Shown piece by piece: positions 8,597-17,140 of a DNA stretch of 64,000 bases. Position numbers and translations under genes: made by a program. The stretch covers positions 62,001-126,000 of the forward strand of contig CAKRQV010000007.1 of assembly GCA_934394565.1 (NCBI GenBank), in the 5' to 3' direction. Origin of the DNA: an uncultured Lachnospiraceae bacterium. GTDB lineage: Bacteria; Bacillota; Clostridia; Lachnospirales; Lachnospiraceae. How positions within the stretch are numbered: position 1 is the first letter of the stretch; each line of letters begins with the position of its first letter. Under the pieces are notes generated by a model. That model was given only the letters and a program-made list of their open reading frames with translations. It did no database searches and was not told where the DNA came from.

Positions 8597-9364
8597 ATGC
8601 AGCCTTTTTTATCCTTTGAGGATGTCTGCTTTTCTTATCATACACTGAACGGGGAGATCCCTGCAATCCAAAATATTACTTTTTCTCTGCAACGGGGAGA
8701 ATTTCTGGCTGTGATCGGTCCCAGCGGCTGCGGAAAATCCACAATTCTGAATCTGGCAGCCGGTCTGCTGACACCGGACAGTGGAAAAATTTTATGTGAG
8801 GGGAAATCTCCCCAAAAACCTTTTTCACTGGTGGGCTATATGCTGCAGAAGGATCATCTGCTTGACTGGCTGACGGTCACGGATAATATCCTGCTCGGTG
8901 CCCGTATCCAGGGACGGGATCTTTTGCAGGCCAGACGTTTTACAGAAAACATGCTTGAAAAATACCAGCTGACAGATTTTGCCTACAGTTATCCGGCGCA
9001 GCTTTCCGGTGGTATGCGACAGCGTGTAGCGCTGATCCGTACAATGCTTTTATCTCCTGCCCTTTTGCTTTTGGATGAACCTTTTTCTGCTCTGGATGCC
9101 CAGACAAGGCTGGATGTCAGCAGTGATATCGGTCAGATCATCCGTACAGAACGGCAGTCTGCGCTTTTAGTCACCCACGATATTGCTGAAGCGATCACAC
9201 TGGCCGACCGTGTGCTGGTGCTTTCTGCATCTCCGGCACATCCTGTAATGGACCAGCCACTTGTTTTTTCCGGCGGCCTGACGCCGATGGAAAAGCGTGG
9301 TGTACCTGCGTTTCAGTCCTATTTTGATCTATTATGGAGGCAGCTTCATGAAACAGACCACTGA
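8597..9364 (+). CDS. ABC transporter ATPase, nitrate/sulfonate/taurine type
   Basis: A 255-residue nucleotide-binding subunit. Walker A is GPSGCGKST, the signature is LSGGMRQR, and Walker B is LLLLDEPFSALDA followed by the switch histidine in LLVTHDIAEAI. The subfamily resembles SsuB, TauB and ThiZ, which energise import of sulfonates, taurine or thiamine precursors. The substrate cannot be assigned because no binding protein lies next to it. The partner permease overlaps its end by 17 bases. Confidence 0.85.
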   Translation: MQPFLSFEDVCFSYHTLNGEIPAIQNITFSLQRGEFLAVIGPSGCGKSTILNLAAGLLTPDSGKILCEGKSPQKPFSLVGYMLQKDHLLDWLTVTDNILLGARIQGRDLLQARRFTENMLEKYQLTDFAYSYPAQLSGGMRQRVALIRTMLLSPALLLLDEPFSALDAQTRLDVSSDIGQIIRTERQSALLVTHDIAEAITLADRVLVLSASPAHPVMDQPLVFSGGLTPMEKRGVPAFQSYFDLLWRQLHETDH

Positions 9365-10160
9365 CATTTCTCTGCTGTCACAAAAGCAAATGGATTTTCT
9401 GAAAGCACATACGGTTTACTGCCGCAGGGTGACCTTTGTCAAGGTCGCTCTTTTCTTTCTTTTTCTGCTGCAGTGGGAGCTCACAACGAGATTTCATCTC
9501 GTGAACAGTTTTATTTTCAGCAGTCCTTCCCGCATTTTTCTGACATTTCTGTCTATGGTAAAAAGTGGGGATCTGTTTTTGCATATGGGTGTTACGCTTT
9601 TGGAAACGCTGGTTTCTTTTGTGCTGGTCACATTTTTTTCAATCTGTATTGCGTCTTTGTTGTGGTATTTTACGTTTGCGGCAGATGTGGCAGAACCGTA
9701 TCTTGTTGTACTTAACAGTCTGCCAAAATCGGCATTGGCTCCTTTGTTCATTGTCTGGTTTGGTACGGGTTTTAAAACGATTGTGATTGCGGGTATGTCT
9801 GTTGCAATCTTTGGTTCAATTTTGCAGTTGTACCAGTATTTTCTTCAGACGGATCCGGAATTTTACAAGCTGATCTATACGCTGGGTGGCAGCCGATGGC
9901 ATATTTTACGCTATATTCTGCTTCCCGGATCGAGGCAGATGATTCTGTCCGGAATGAAGGTAAATATTGGTCTTTGTCTTGTGGGCGTTGTGATCGGGGA
10001 ATTTCTGGCAGCGCGCCGGGGGCTTGGATATCTGATCATCTATGGCAGTCAGGTATTTAAACTGGACTGGGTGCTTCTGGCGATTTTAATTCTTTGTCTG
10101 ATTGCGATGGGGATGTATAAAATTCTTGACTGGATTATGCATAAGGACAAAAAAACCTGA
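9348..10160 (+). CDS. ABC transporter permease, SsuC/TauC type
   Basis: A 270-residue membrane protein with about six hydrophobic segments. The cytoplasmic coupling region reads LGGSRWHILRYILLPGSRQMI, the EAA-like loop of BPD_transp_1 permeases, followed by GVVIGEFLAARRGLGYLI, typical of SsuC-type permeases. I start at MKQTTDISLL behind GGAGG; this overlaps the ATPase gene, implying translational coupling. A palindromic element starts three bases after the stop. Confidence 0.85.
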   Translation: MKQTTDISLLSQKQMDFLKAHTVYCRRVTFVKVALFFLFLLQWELTTRFHLVNSFIFSSPSRIFLTFLSMVKSGDLFLHMGVTLLETLVSFVLVTFFSICIASLLWYFTFAADVAEPYLVVLNSLPKSALAPLFIVWFGTGFKTIVIAGMSVAIFGSILQLYQYFLQTDPEFYKLIYTLGGSRWHILRYILLPGSRQMILSGMKVNIGLCLVGVVIGEFLAARRGLGYLIIYGSQVFKLDWVLLAILILCLIAMGMYKILDWIMHKDKKT

Positions 10161-10163
10161 TGG

Positions 10164-10426
10164 GAAAACAATGGCGATGCCCGGGGTGTCCCTGCAACAA
10201 AAAGCAGACGCTTGGGTGATAGTTCTAAGGGTATCTGGCAGCTTTGCGCAGGGAATCAGTCGCATTCGTCGTGTTTTCTGATGAAAACACGGCTCAAGGC
10301 GACTTCAGATGCTGCTTCGGAAGCAGCATCTGTCCCTGTGCAAAGCTGCCAGATACCCTAAGAACTATACAACCCTCGCTTTATGCTTTTGGTTGCAGGG
10401 ACACCCCGGGCACCGCCATTGTTTTC
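10164..10426 (-). repeat. Large structured palindromic element, family A copy 2
   Basis: Fills the gap between the convergent ABC permease and feoB genes, ending 3 and 10 bases from their stops. Outer arms 10164-10205 and 10385-10426 pair with two differences over 42 positions. A 26-bp inner stem pairs 10229-10254 with 10333-10358. Hairpins lie at 10306-10332 and 10258-10304; the latter has the same TTTTC-ATCA-GAAAA apex as copy 1. Skeleton bases are shared with copy 1 in reverse orientation. Many stem positions differ in both partners so that pairing is kept. The sense strand of the skeleton is minus, the same as feoB. Confidence 0.85.
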
Positions 10427-10436
10427 TCTGTCTTTG

Positions 10437-12776
10437 TCAGAAGAGGAATGTTCCGATCAGGTGGGCAGCGAAGGCGGCCAGCCAGGCGATCAGGCATTGC
10501 CAGAGGACGACGCCGAGAGCCCAGTGGGTGCCGAGTTCCCTTTTGATGGAGGCAATGGCTGCGATGCATGGTGTATATAAGAGGCTGAATACCAGCAGGG
10601 TGGCTGCAGCCAATGGGGTCAGGACGGATGTAATGTTTCCACCGAAGAGGATTTCCAGGGTGGATACAACGCTTTCTTTTGCCATGACACCACTGATCAG
10701 TGAGGTACATATTCTCCAGTCACCAAGGCCCAGAGGTTTGAAGACCGGCACAAACAGACCGGCTACGTGGGCCAGGATACTGTCGGCGGAATCGGTTACC
10801 ATGTTCATGGACAGGTCAAAGCTCTGTAAAAACCATACGACGATTGTTGCAAGTAAAATGATAGAAAATGCTTTCTGCAGGAAGTCTTTGGCTTTTTCCC
10901 AGAGAAGCTGTGCCACGTTTTTTGCTCCTGGCATTCTGTAGTTTGGAAGTTCCATGACAAAGGGTACAGGTTCACCTTTGAATAATGTTCCTTTGTACAG
11001 AAAAGCGATCAGGATACCAACAGCAATGCCCAGAAGATACAGTCCGGCCATGATCAGGCCGCCCTGTTTCGGGAAGAAGGCATTGACAAAGAAGGCATAG
11101 ATTGGCAATTTTGCCGTACAGCTCATAAAAGGTGTCAGAAGGATCGTCATTTTGCGGTCGCGCTCGCTGGTCAGGGTACGGGTTGCCATAACAGCCGGTA
11201 CAGTACAGCCAAAGCCGATCAGCATGGGGACGATACTTCTGCCGGACAGACCGATCTTTCGTAAAAGCTTGTCCATGACAAAGGCCACACGGGCGATATA
11301 ACCGCTGTCTTCCATAAGGGACAGGAAAAAGAATAAGGTCACAATAATTGGCAGGAAGCTTAACACGCTGCCGACACCTTTAAAGATACCGTTGAGGACC
11401 AGACTTTGCATGGCCGGATTTACATCCCCGGCCTTCATGGCCATAGCTACGAGGATTGTCAGATGATCGATCGCGATTTCAAGCAGTCCCTGCAGCCAGG
11501 CCCCGATCACATTAAAGGTAAGATAAAATACAAGCACCATAATACCTGCAAAGCAGGGAATCGCAGTGTATTTTCCGGTCAGGATCCGGTCGATTTTTTC
11601 GCTGCGGATCCTCTCTTTGCTTTCTTTTGGTTTCGTAACTGTCTGCTCACAGAGGCGCTCAATAAAATCAAACCGCATATCTGCGATGGCTGCGCTTCTG
11701 TCGATGCCTCGTTCTGTCTCCATCTGACAGACGATATGTTCAAGCATCTGGGTCTCATTCTCGTCCAGTTTCAGCTGGGCCAGAATCAGCGGGTCGCCCT
11801 CTATGGCTTTTGTTGCTGCAAAACGCACCGGAATCTTTGCCATCTGGGCATGATCTTCGATCAGGTGGATCACGGCATGAATGCAACGATGTACTGATCC
11901 ATCATGATCTTCTTTGTCACAGAAATCCTGGCGCAATGGTTTTTCCTGATATCTGGCAATATGTATGGCATGGGCAATCAGTTCGTCTACACCTTCGTTT
12001 TTGGCGGCCGAGATAGGAATAACCGGCACACCCAGCAGGGCCTCCATTGTATTCACATCAATCGCTCCCTGGTTGCCTGTCAGCTCATCCATCATATTCA
12101 ATGCAACAACCATGGGGATATCCATCTCCAGAAGCTGCATGGTCAGATACAGGTTTCGTTCAATATTTGTCGCATCTACAATGTTGATGATCGCTTTTGG
12201 ATGCCCATCCAGCACAAAATTTCTTGAAACGATCTCCTCACTGCTGTATGGTGACATGGAATAGATCCCCGGAAGATCTGTAACCAGCGTCTCTGGATGA
12301 TTTCGGATGGATCCATCTTTTCGATCCACTGTCACACCGGGAAAATTTCCCACATGCTGATTTGCTCCTGTCATCTGGTTAAACAGTGTTGTTTTTCCAC
12401 AGTTCTGATTACCGACCAGCGCATATGTCAGTTTCACATTCTCCGGCAACGGTGTTTCTTCTTCTTTTTTATGATATTTTCCTGCTTCACCCAGACCTGG
12501 ATGATCTGCCGGACGCAATCTCTCTTTACGGACGTGGGCATTGCTTCTTTCTTCGATCGGACAGACATCAATCTGATCTGCCTCAGCCAGACGAAGCGTC
12601 AGCTCATATCCATGTACCTGCAGCTCCATCGGATCGCCCATAGGGGCAAGCTTGACTACGGTAACTTCCGCCCCCGGAATCATTCCCATATCCAGAAAAT
12701 GCTGACGCAACGCACCTTTTCCACCGACTTTTTCTATAACCGCGCTTTTACCAACGGCTAATTCCTTTAATGTCAT
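10437..12776 (-). CDS. feoB: Ferrous iron transporter B with fused N-terminal FeoA domain
   Basis: A 779-residue Fe(II) importer. Residues about 1-75 form a FeoA-like SH3 domain (LRQHFLDMGMIPGAEVTVVK). The G domain follows: G1 GNQNCGKTTLFN, G3 DLPGIYS, G4 NMMD. The C-terminal half holds many membrane segments with the Gate motifs FLPIIVTLFFFLSLMEDSGY and GCTVPAVMATRTL. Fusion of FeoA to FeoB is known in several Firmicutes. The ATG begins the FeoA domain. A separate FeoA-like gene exists at 63526-63744. Confidence 0.93.
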   Translation of the reverse strand: MTLKELAVGKSAVIEKVGGKGALRQHFLDMGMIPGAEVTVVKLAPMGDPMELQVHGYELTLRLAEADQIDVCPIEERSNAHVRKERLRPADHPGLGEAGKYHKKEEETPLPENVKLTYALVGNQNCGKTTLFNQMTGANQHVGNFPGVTVDRKDGSIRNHPETLVTDLPGIYSMSPYSSEEIVSRNFVLDGHPKAIINIVDATNIERNLYLTMQLLEMDIPMVVALNMMDELTGNQGAIDVNTMEALLGVPVIPISAAKNEGVDELIAHAIHIARYQEKPLRQDFCDKEDHDGSVHRCIHAVIHLIEDHAQMAKIPVRFAATKAIEGDPLILAQLKLDENETQMLEHIVCQMETERGIDRSAAIADMRFDFIERLCEQTVTKPKESKERIRSEKIDRILTGKYTAIPCFAGIMVLVFYLTFNVIGAWLQGLLEIAIDHLTILVAMAMKAGDVNPAMQSLVLNGIFKGVGSVLSFLPIIVTLFFFLSLMEDSGYIARVAFVMDKLLRKIGLSGRSIVPMLIGFGCTVPAVMATRTLTSERDRKMTILLTPFMSCTAKLPIYAFFVNAFFPKQGGLIMAGLYLLGIAVGILIAFLYKGTLFKGEPVPFVMELPNYRMPGAKNVAQLLWEKAKDFLQKAFSIILLATIVVWFLQSFDLSMNMVTDSADSILAHVAGLFVPVFKPLGLGDWRICTSLISGVMAKESVVSTLEILFGGNITSVLTPLAAATLLVFSLLYTPCIAAIASIKRELGTHWALGVVLWQCLIAWLAAFAAHLIGTFLF

Positions 12777-12848
12777 AGTTTTCTTTCCTTTACTTTCACC
12801 TTAGACACAGCCACTGTCATGCATGCAGTCTCTGTCTGTATTGTTATT

Positions 12849-12877
12849 ACCGTAGGATTTTCTTTGGGATTTGTCAA
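12849..12877 (-). promoter_or_regulatory. Sigma-A promoter of feoB
   Basis: TTGACA, 17 bases, TACGGT on the minus strand, about 70 bases before the start codon. No Fur or DtxR box is obvious. Confidence 0.6.
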
Positions 12878-12989
12878 TACTTTTTTTGAATCAGAGATAT
12901 TTATCAGATAGTTCTTTCTAACAGTTGTAAGTTATCTGTTGTTTTTATTTGTCTCTTCTTCTTTACCAAAACCAAAATAAACATACGTA

Positions 12990-13034
12990 AATAAAAAGCA
13001 GAGATGTCACAATCTTTCTTGTGAACATCTCTGC
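12990..13034 (-). terminator. Terminator of the secreted lysozyme-like gene
   Basis: On the minus strand a stem GCAGAGATGT...ACATCTCTGC with TCACAA/TTGTGA extending it, followed by TTTTTATTT. Confidence 0.85.
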
Positions 13035-13055
13035 CGTTCTTTCAACATGTATGGT

Positions 13056-14282
13056 TTATTTTTTTGTGGTCACCTTAACTGCCTTGCACCAGGATGAATA
13101 TACTTTCGTCTCTTCTCCATTTACCTTCACCGTCTTAAAGGTACGCATTCTCACATAATACTTCTGTTTTCCCTTCAGATTCAGGATCTTGACGGAGGTT
13201 TTTTTGGGTTTCAGCTGCAGCGTCTTTGTATTTGCTTCATCGAATTTCCAGGACGTTGCATACTGCAGCTCGTAGCCGGAAGTCTGCTTGGTTACTTTCT
13301 TCCATTTAAGCTGAATGGCTCTTGATCTTTTGTAGACTTTGGTTATGGCAGTTGCTTTCGGTACAACTTGATACGTCAGCTCCACTCTGCCGTCATAGTT
13401 TCCGCTGAAAGTAACCGTTGCTGTATATACACCGACAGACTTACCATTACCGGAATATGTCACCGCATAGGTGGATGCATCAATTTTCTTTCCATTGCTG
13501 TCTTTGACTGTGACAGTCGGTCTGTTGTTCTTTCCATTATAAACAAAGCTCGTCTTTGTCAGACTGACACTGGCGATCTGCGCGATCGGGGTACTGCTCT
13601 GTACCACACCACACTCACAGCGGCTCACAATACTTCCGGCTGCGGACAACGTGGACGGAGTAATCGCAGTCATATAGCTGTGGGTATGTGTTGCAGCCTC
13701 AAGTTCCACGATAATACGGCGGCCGCCATAAACCGGCCAGAAGGTTGTCTGGGCGAGAAGTCCACGGGAATCACTGGCTGTTGTATTGTAATTTTTCGGC
13801 CTTTCGTAGTTATAACAGAAAATATATCCGGCCTGACGTGCTCCTTCTGCGGTATCCGGTACAGCTTTTAACTGATTCAGTACATTTTTTCTGAACCAGG
13901 CATTATTTTCCAGATCATTCTGCAGAAAATACAGCTGTGCAGTCAGGGTATGGTAATCCATGCCATTCTGCGCGCAATATGTAACGAGGCGTGTGTAATT
14001 TGCAGAATACCACTGGCAGATACCATAGCTTGTATTCTGGGGATTGGCTGCCTTTTCATTAAAACGGCACTCTCTGTAGACATTGGCCAGAATACCGCTG
14101 GCTGCCGCACTGTTCAGTCCCATTTTCTCTGTGAGAAAACTGTAGATCTTATGCTCGTTGCTGTTACCGGTAACAGACGCTGCTGTCGCAGCTTCTACGT
14201 TTACTGCGGTCTGGGGCACTGCCATGGCACATACCATACACAACACCAGAAGCAGACTTGCAATCCTGTGCTTTTCTTTCAT
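13056..14282 (-). CDS. Secreted phage-tail-lysozyme-like protein with Ig-like and fibronectin III domains
   Basis: A 408-residue protein with a signal peptide (basic start, hydrophobic LLLVLCMVCAMAV, cleavage near VEAAT). Residues about 45-190 resemble the phage tail lysozyme domain: KIYSFLTEKMGLNSAAASGI, NVYRECRFNEKA with a likely catalytic glutamate, and SYGICQWY. A short segment with SRCECG follows, then a bacterial Ig-like domain (VSLTKTSFVYNGKNNRPTV) and a C-terminal fibronectin type III-like domain. It probably cleaves peptidoglycan at the cell surface. No holin or phage gene is near, so it looks like a host cell-wall enzyme. Confidence 0.7.
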   Translation of the reverse strand: MKEKHRIASLLLVLCMVCAMAVPQTAVNVEAATAASVTGNSNEHKIYSFLTEKMGLNSAAASGILANVYRECRFNEKAANPQNTSYGICQWYSANYTRLVTYCAQNGMDYHTLTAQLYFLQNDLENNAWFRKNVLNQLKAVPDTAEGARQAGYIFCYNYERPKNYNTTASDSRGLLAQTTFWPVYGGRRIIVELEAATHTHSYMTAITPSTLSAAGSIVSRCECGVVQSSTPIAQIASVSLTKTSFVYNGKNNRPTVTVKDSNGKKIDASTYAVTYSGNGKSVGVYTATVTFSGNYDGRVELTYQVVPKATAITKVYKRSRAIQLKWKKVTKQTSGYELQYATSWKFDEANTKTLQLKPKKTSVKILNLKGKQKYYVRMRTFKTVKVNGEETKVYSSWCKAVKVTTKK

Positions 14283-14355
14283 ATACCTTACCTCTGCGCT
14301 TTTATAACTTATTTCACCTTGTTTTTCGTTTCTTTCCTGTCACGAATATAGCGTT

Positions 14356-14384
14356 ATTATACTTCTTTTCTTTTTTTTGTGCAA
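14356..14384 (-). promoter_or_regulatory. Sigma-A promoter of the lysozyme-like gene
   Basis: TTGCAC, 17 bases, TATAAT on the minus strand, about 75 bases before the start codon. Together with the folD terminator it accounts for the 300-base gap 14283-14582. Confidence 0.7.
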
Positions 14385-14467
14385 TCTTTTTTTAATATTT
14401 ACGTAATATTTATGCGCTCTTTTTTAAGAATTTCCAGGGTTTTTCTGTATTTTCTGGCAAAATAAGG

Positions 14468-14508
14468 CAAAAAAACAGTTTCCATCACAAACATGCAACA
14501 GAAACTGT
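14468..14508 (-). terminator. Terminator of fchA-folD
   Basis: On the minus strand ACAGTTTC pairs with GAAACTGT around an 18-base loop and is followed by seven T. Confidence 0.75.
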
Positions 14509-14582
14509 CTTTCTATATATGTATCATATTTACTGAATATAACACCGTAAATGTGAAATCATATTATTGGCTCTTACACTGC

Positions 14583-15434
14583 TTATTTACATCTGCGTTT
14601 TGCAGCTTCTACAACATGACCCACCAGTACGGAAGTCGTTACACTGCCGACACCGCCCGGTACCGGAGTGATAGCCTCTACAATCGGCTCTACACTGGCG
14701 TAGTCTACATCACCGCAGAGCTTGCCCTCGGCATTGACATTGATACCGACATCAATCACGATCTGGCCCTCACGCACATATCTGGCATCTACGACACCGG
14801 CACGGCCTGCGGCAACGATCACGATATCTGCCTCTTTTACTACGGACGGCATATCTACAGTTCTGGTATGACATACCGTTACCGTTGCATTCTTTTTGAT
14901 CAGCATCATAGCTGCGGGCTTGCCGACAACAAGGCTTCTGCCGACAACAACAGCCTTTTTACCTGTGCAGTCTACGCCATAATGGTCAAGGATCTCCATA
15001 CAGGCCTGCGGAGTACATGGCGGAAATCCCTGATTCGTTCCGGCGAACACACCGACCATGGAACCGTCTGTGATGCCATCGACATCCTTCTCCGGATCCA
15101 GTGCTTTAATTACTGCGGCCTCGTCCAGATGCTTCGGCAGCGGTCTGAACATCAGTACGCCATGAATATGCTCATCTTTATTCACTTTGTCGATAACTGC
15201 CATCAGCTCTTCCTGTGTGCAGTCTGCCGGCAACAGGAATTTTTCAAATGCAACACCCAGCTTTTCACAGCGTTTTGTAGCTCCTCTCTCATAGGAAAGG
15301 TCATCTTCACGCTCTCCGACACGGACAATCCCCAGTGTCGGTATCACACCTTTTTCTTTTAATGCGGCAGCATCTGCCATGATACGCTCATTTAAAGCAG
15401 CGACTACTTCTTTACCTAAAAACTGTTTTGCCAT
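14583..15434 (-). CDS. folD: Methylene-tetrahydrofolate dehydrogenase, FolD family, lacking cyclohydrolase residues
   Basis: A 283-residue FolD-family protein with PGGVGSVT and the dinucleotide-binding region VVGRSLVVGKPAA. Classical FolD both oxidises methylene-THF and hydrolyses methenyl-THF. The cyclohydrolase lysine, in YVASKRKAC of E. coli, aligns here with alanine 52 in SYERGATKRC. The conserved glutamine of GILVQLPLP aligns with phenylalanine 96 in GVLMFRPLP. Both residues matter for cyclohydrolase activity in studied enzymes, so I infer a dehydrogenase-only enzyme. The upstream fchA would supply the missing step. The pair forms the middle of the methyl branch of the Wood-Ljungdahl pathway. 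Confidence 0.9.
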   Translation of the reverse strand: MAKQFLGKEVVAALNERIMADAAALKEKGVIPTLGIVRVGEREDDLSYERGATKRCEKLGVAFEKFLLPADCTQEELMAVIDKVNKDEHIHGVLMFRPLPKHLDEAAVIKALDPEKDVDGITDGSMVGVFAGTNQGFPPCTPQACMEILDHYGVDCTGKKAVVVGRSLVVGKPAAMMLIKKNATVTVCHTRTVDMPSVVKEADIVIVAAGRAGVVDARYVREGQIVIDVGINVNAEGKLCGDVDYASVEPIVEAITPVPGGVGSVTTSVLVGHVVEAAKRRCK

Positions 15435-15581
15435 ATAATTTTCCCATTCTTTCTTTATCTGTATGCAAAGTATATACTCTGTGCGATTTTATTTGTTTTA
15501 ATGCAATATATCTTCCGTTCTGCAAGAGACTCATGTATCATGACTCTCCATGCTGATTCTTTATGTTTGATGCTCTGAATC

Positions 15582-16211
15582 TTATTTTAAACGGCACATC
15601 GTATCGTAATAGATGGCATCTGCAAGAGCACTGTATTTAACAAGCATTGCATCTGCTTTTGCATTTAAAACACCGGCCTGCAGCTGATCCTTCATAGATT
15701 TTGTATTGACAAAGACATTTAAGCTGGCGCCCTGTAAAGCAGCTTTACATAAAGCTGCGGCGACACCGGCATCACTGAGGACCATGACAGAACCCTTGTC
15801 TGCGAACTCACGGATCATCACCATGGCCTCACAGCATTTTTCCATGATCTCCATCGGCACCTGACATGCCTCCCAGAGGACATGCTGCATCACATGTTCT
15901 TTCTCAGCGATCTCTTCTTCTGTATTGGTCGGCATACCATAGGCCTTGGCCAGCGGTTTAAAGACCTCAGCATCACGCTCGATCAGCTGCAGGAAATCGT
16001 TCTGGATCTTTGTCATCTTGCGCTGCAGTTCGATCATCTCTTCTTCTACAGCAGCATATTTTTTCTTACCTACTGTCAGGCTTCCGACCATATTAGCCAG
16101 GGCTGCAGCCAGGGCACCCGTCAGGGCACTTGCACCGCCGCCACCCGGAACCGGAGCTTTTGATGCCAGTACTTCGACAAATTCTTTACAGGATTTTTCA
16201 GAAAAAATCAT
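15582..16211 (-). CDS. fchA: Methenyl-tetrahydrofolate cyclohydrolase, cyclodeaminase family
   Basis: A 209-residue protein of the formiminotransferase-cyclodeaminase family. The N-terminus carries the glycine-rich stretch SKAPVPGGGGASALTGALAA typical of the family, followed by helices. In acetogens the stand-alone form (FchA) interconverts formyl-THF and methenyl-THF. Its place directly before a FolD that lacks cyclohydrolase residues supports this role. The ATG follows AAGGAGG. A promoter lies at 16275-16303; the leader has a small ACTAAT/ATTAGT hairpin. An imperfect palindrome (GAGACTCATG with CATGACTCTC, 15526-15548) lies between it and folD. Confidence 0.85.
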   Translation of the reverse strand: MIFSEKSCKEFVEVLASKAPVPGGGGASALTGALAAALANMVGSLTVGKKKYAAVEEEMIELQRKMTKIQNDFLQLIERDAEVFKPLAKAYGMPTNTEEEIAEKEHVMQHVLWEACQVPMEIMEKCCEAMVMIREFADKGSVMVLSDAGVAAALCKAALQGASLNVFVNTKSMKDQLQAGVLNAKADAMLVKYSALADAIYYDTMCRLK

Positions 16212-16274
16212 TATGTCCTCCTTATGTATGACTAATTTTTTTATTAGTTAGTTAATTTTTCACAAGCTTGTACT

Positions 16275-16303
16275 ATCATAACGTACAAAAAAGCATCTGT
16301 CAA
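16275..16303 (-). promoter_or_regulatory. Sigma-A promoter of fchA-folD
   Basis: TTGACA, 17 bases, TATGAT on the minus strand. It lies just after the terminator of the acsV-DUF3786 unit, so fchA-folD is transcribed separately. Confidence 0.75.
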
Positions 16304-16351
16304 TTATGTAAATATAAACATATCCCGTCTCATCACTTTGTTATTGTATAT

Positions 16352-16383
16352 AAAAAAGGAGGCTGTAATTTGTACAACCTCCT
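16352..16383 (-). terminator. Terminator of acsV-DUF3786
   Basis: On the minus strand AGGAGGTTGTA pairs with TACAGCCTCCT (one G-U) around a five-base loop and is followed by TTTTT. Confidence 0.85.
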
Positions 16384-16490
16384 CAAAAAACGTTATTTTT
16401 TTGTCATATTGTGGGTATAGATCTCTTTACAGATAATTCCACTGTTTTTTTGTGTGAATTCACCTGCGCTTCTGTGAAATCCTGTGTCAT

Positions 16491-17129
16491 TCAGACAACC
16501 GCCTTAGCTGTACCGATGGAAACATCCCCACAAACTGTCATATCTTCCCCATGAAAAGCCACAGGAAAATTATCAGAAAACAGGATCTGGGATGACGGCG
16601 GGAATTCATCATCTCCGGCCCACAGCGCAAAGCGCATATACAGACCATTCATCAGTTCAAATTCATAGCCGGCATCGCCATAATTCAGTGCCTTGCCACC
16701 AACCTCTACCATGGCTTTTTTAAATGCATCCAGTTTGAAGCCAAAGCCAAAAGCCAGACGGCTTAAACAACGGCCGGAAAACTGTTTGTAATACACTTCA
16801 CACCACGGAATCTCCCTGTATGTCAGGAACTTTCCGGTGGACGGTGCAGCGCTGCCCTCTAACAGATAGCGCATCACAAGAATTTTTGCCTTTCCCATGT
16901 CACGAAGCACATAGTACTTCTTATCCGGTGTCAGCGGGGTCACCTCAAACTCCGGCCAACTGACCTGATACTCATAGCCCATCATACGAATCGTAAATAA
17001 TTTTTTCTCACTGTCATAGGGAATCGCACAGCGGGCTGCAGCAGCAACCGGGTCCATGGCTGCATATTTTTCCATGTAATGCTCCATAGGCATACGTTCA
17101 AGGTTATCTTTTTCGTAATTTAACTCCAT
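16491..17129 (-). CDS. DUF3786 domain-containing protein
   Basis: A 212-residue soluble protein with no membrane segment or obvious catalytic motif. It matches my recall of DUF3786 proteins, which occur beside corrinoid and acetyl-CoA pathway genes of anaerobes. The core contains EVYYKQFSGRCLSRLAFGFG and a late GDDEFPPSSQILFSDNFP. It begins 11 bases after the stop of acsV and is followed by a terminator, so the two form a bicistronic unit. That makes a role in corrinoid activation or corrinoid methyl transfer plausible. The function is unproven. Confidence 0.7.
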   Translation of the reverse strand: MELNYEKDNLERMPMEHYMEKYAAMDPVAAAARCAIPYDSEKKLFTIRMMGYEYQVSWPEFEVTPLTPDKKYYVLRDMGKAKILVMRYLLEGSAAPSTGKFLTYREIPWCEVYYKQFSGRCLSRLAFGFGFKLDAFKKAMVEVGGKALNYGDAGYEFELMNGLYMRFALWAGDDEFPPSSQILFSDNFPVAFHGEDMTVCGDVSIGTAKAVV

Positions 17130-17140
17130 ATTGCTCCAAT

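Noticed and set aside
10164..10426. Insertion sequence or transposon remnant with a coding region
   Set aside because: The open frames across it are short and differ from those in copy 1; no transposase motif is present. A non-autonomous repeat remains possible.
14340..14470. T-rich tracts as CRISPR leader or array
   Set aside because: No regularly spaced repeats; the region is a promoter and a terminator.
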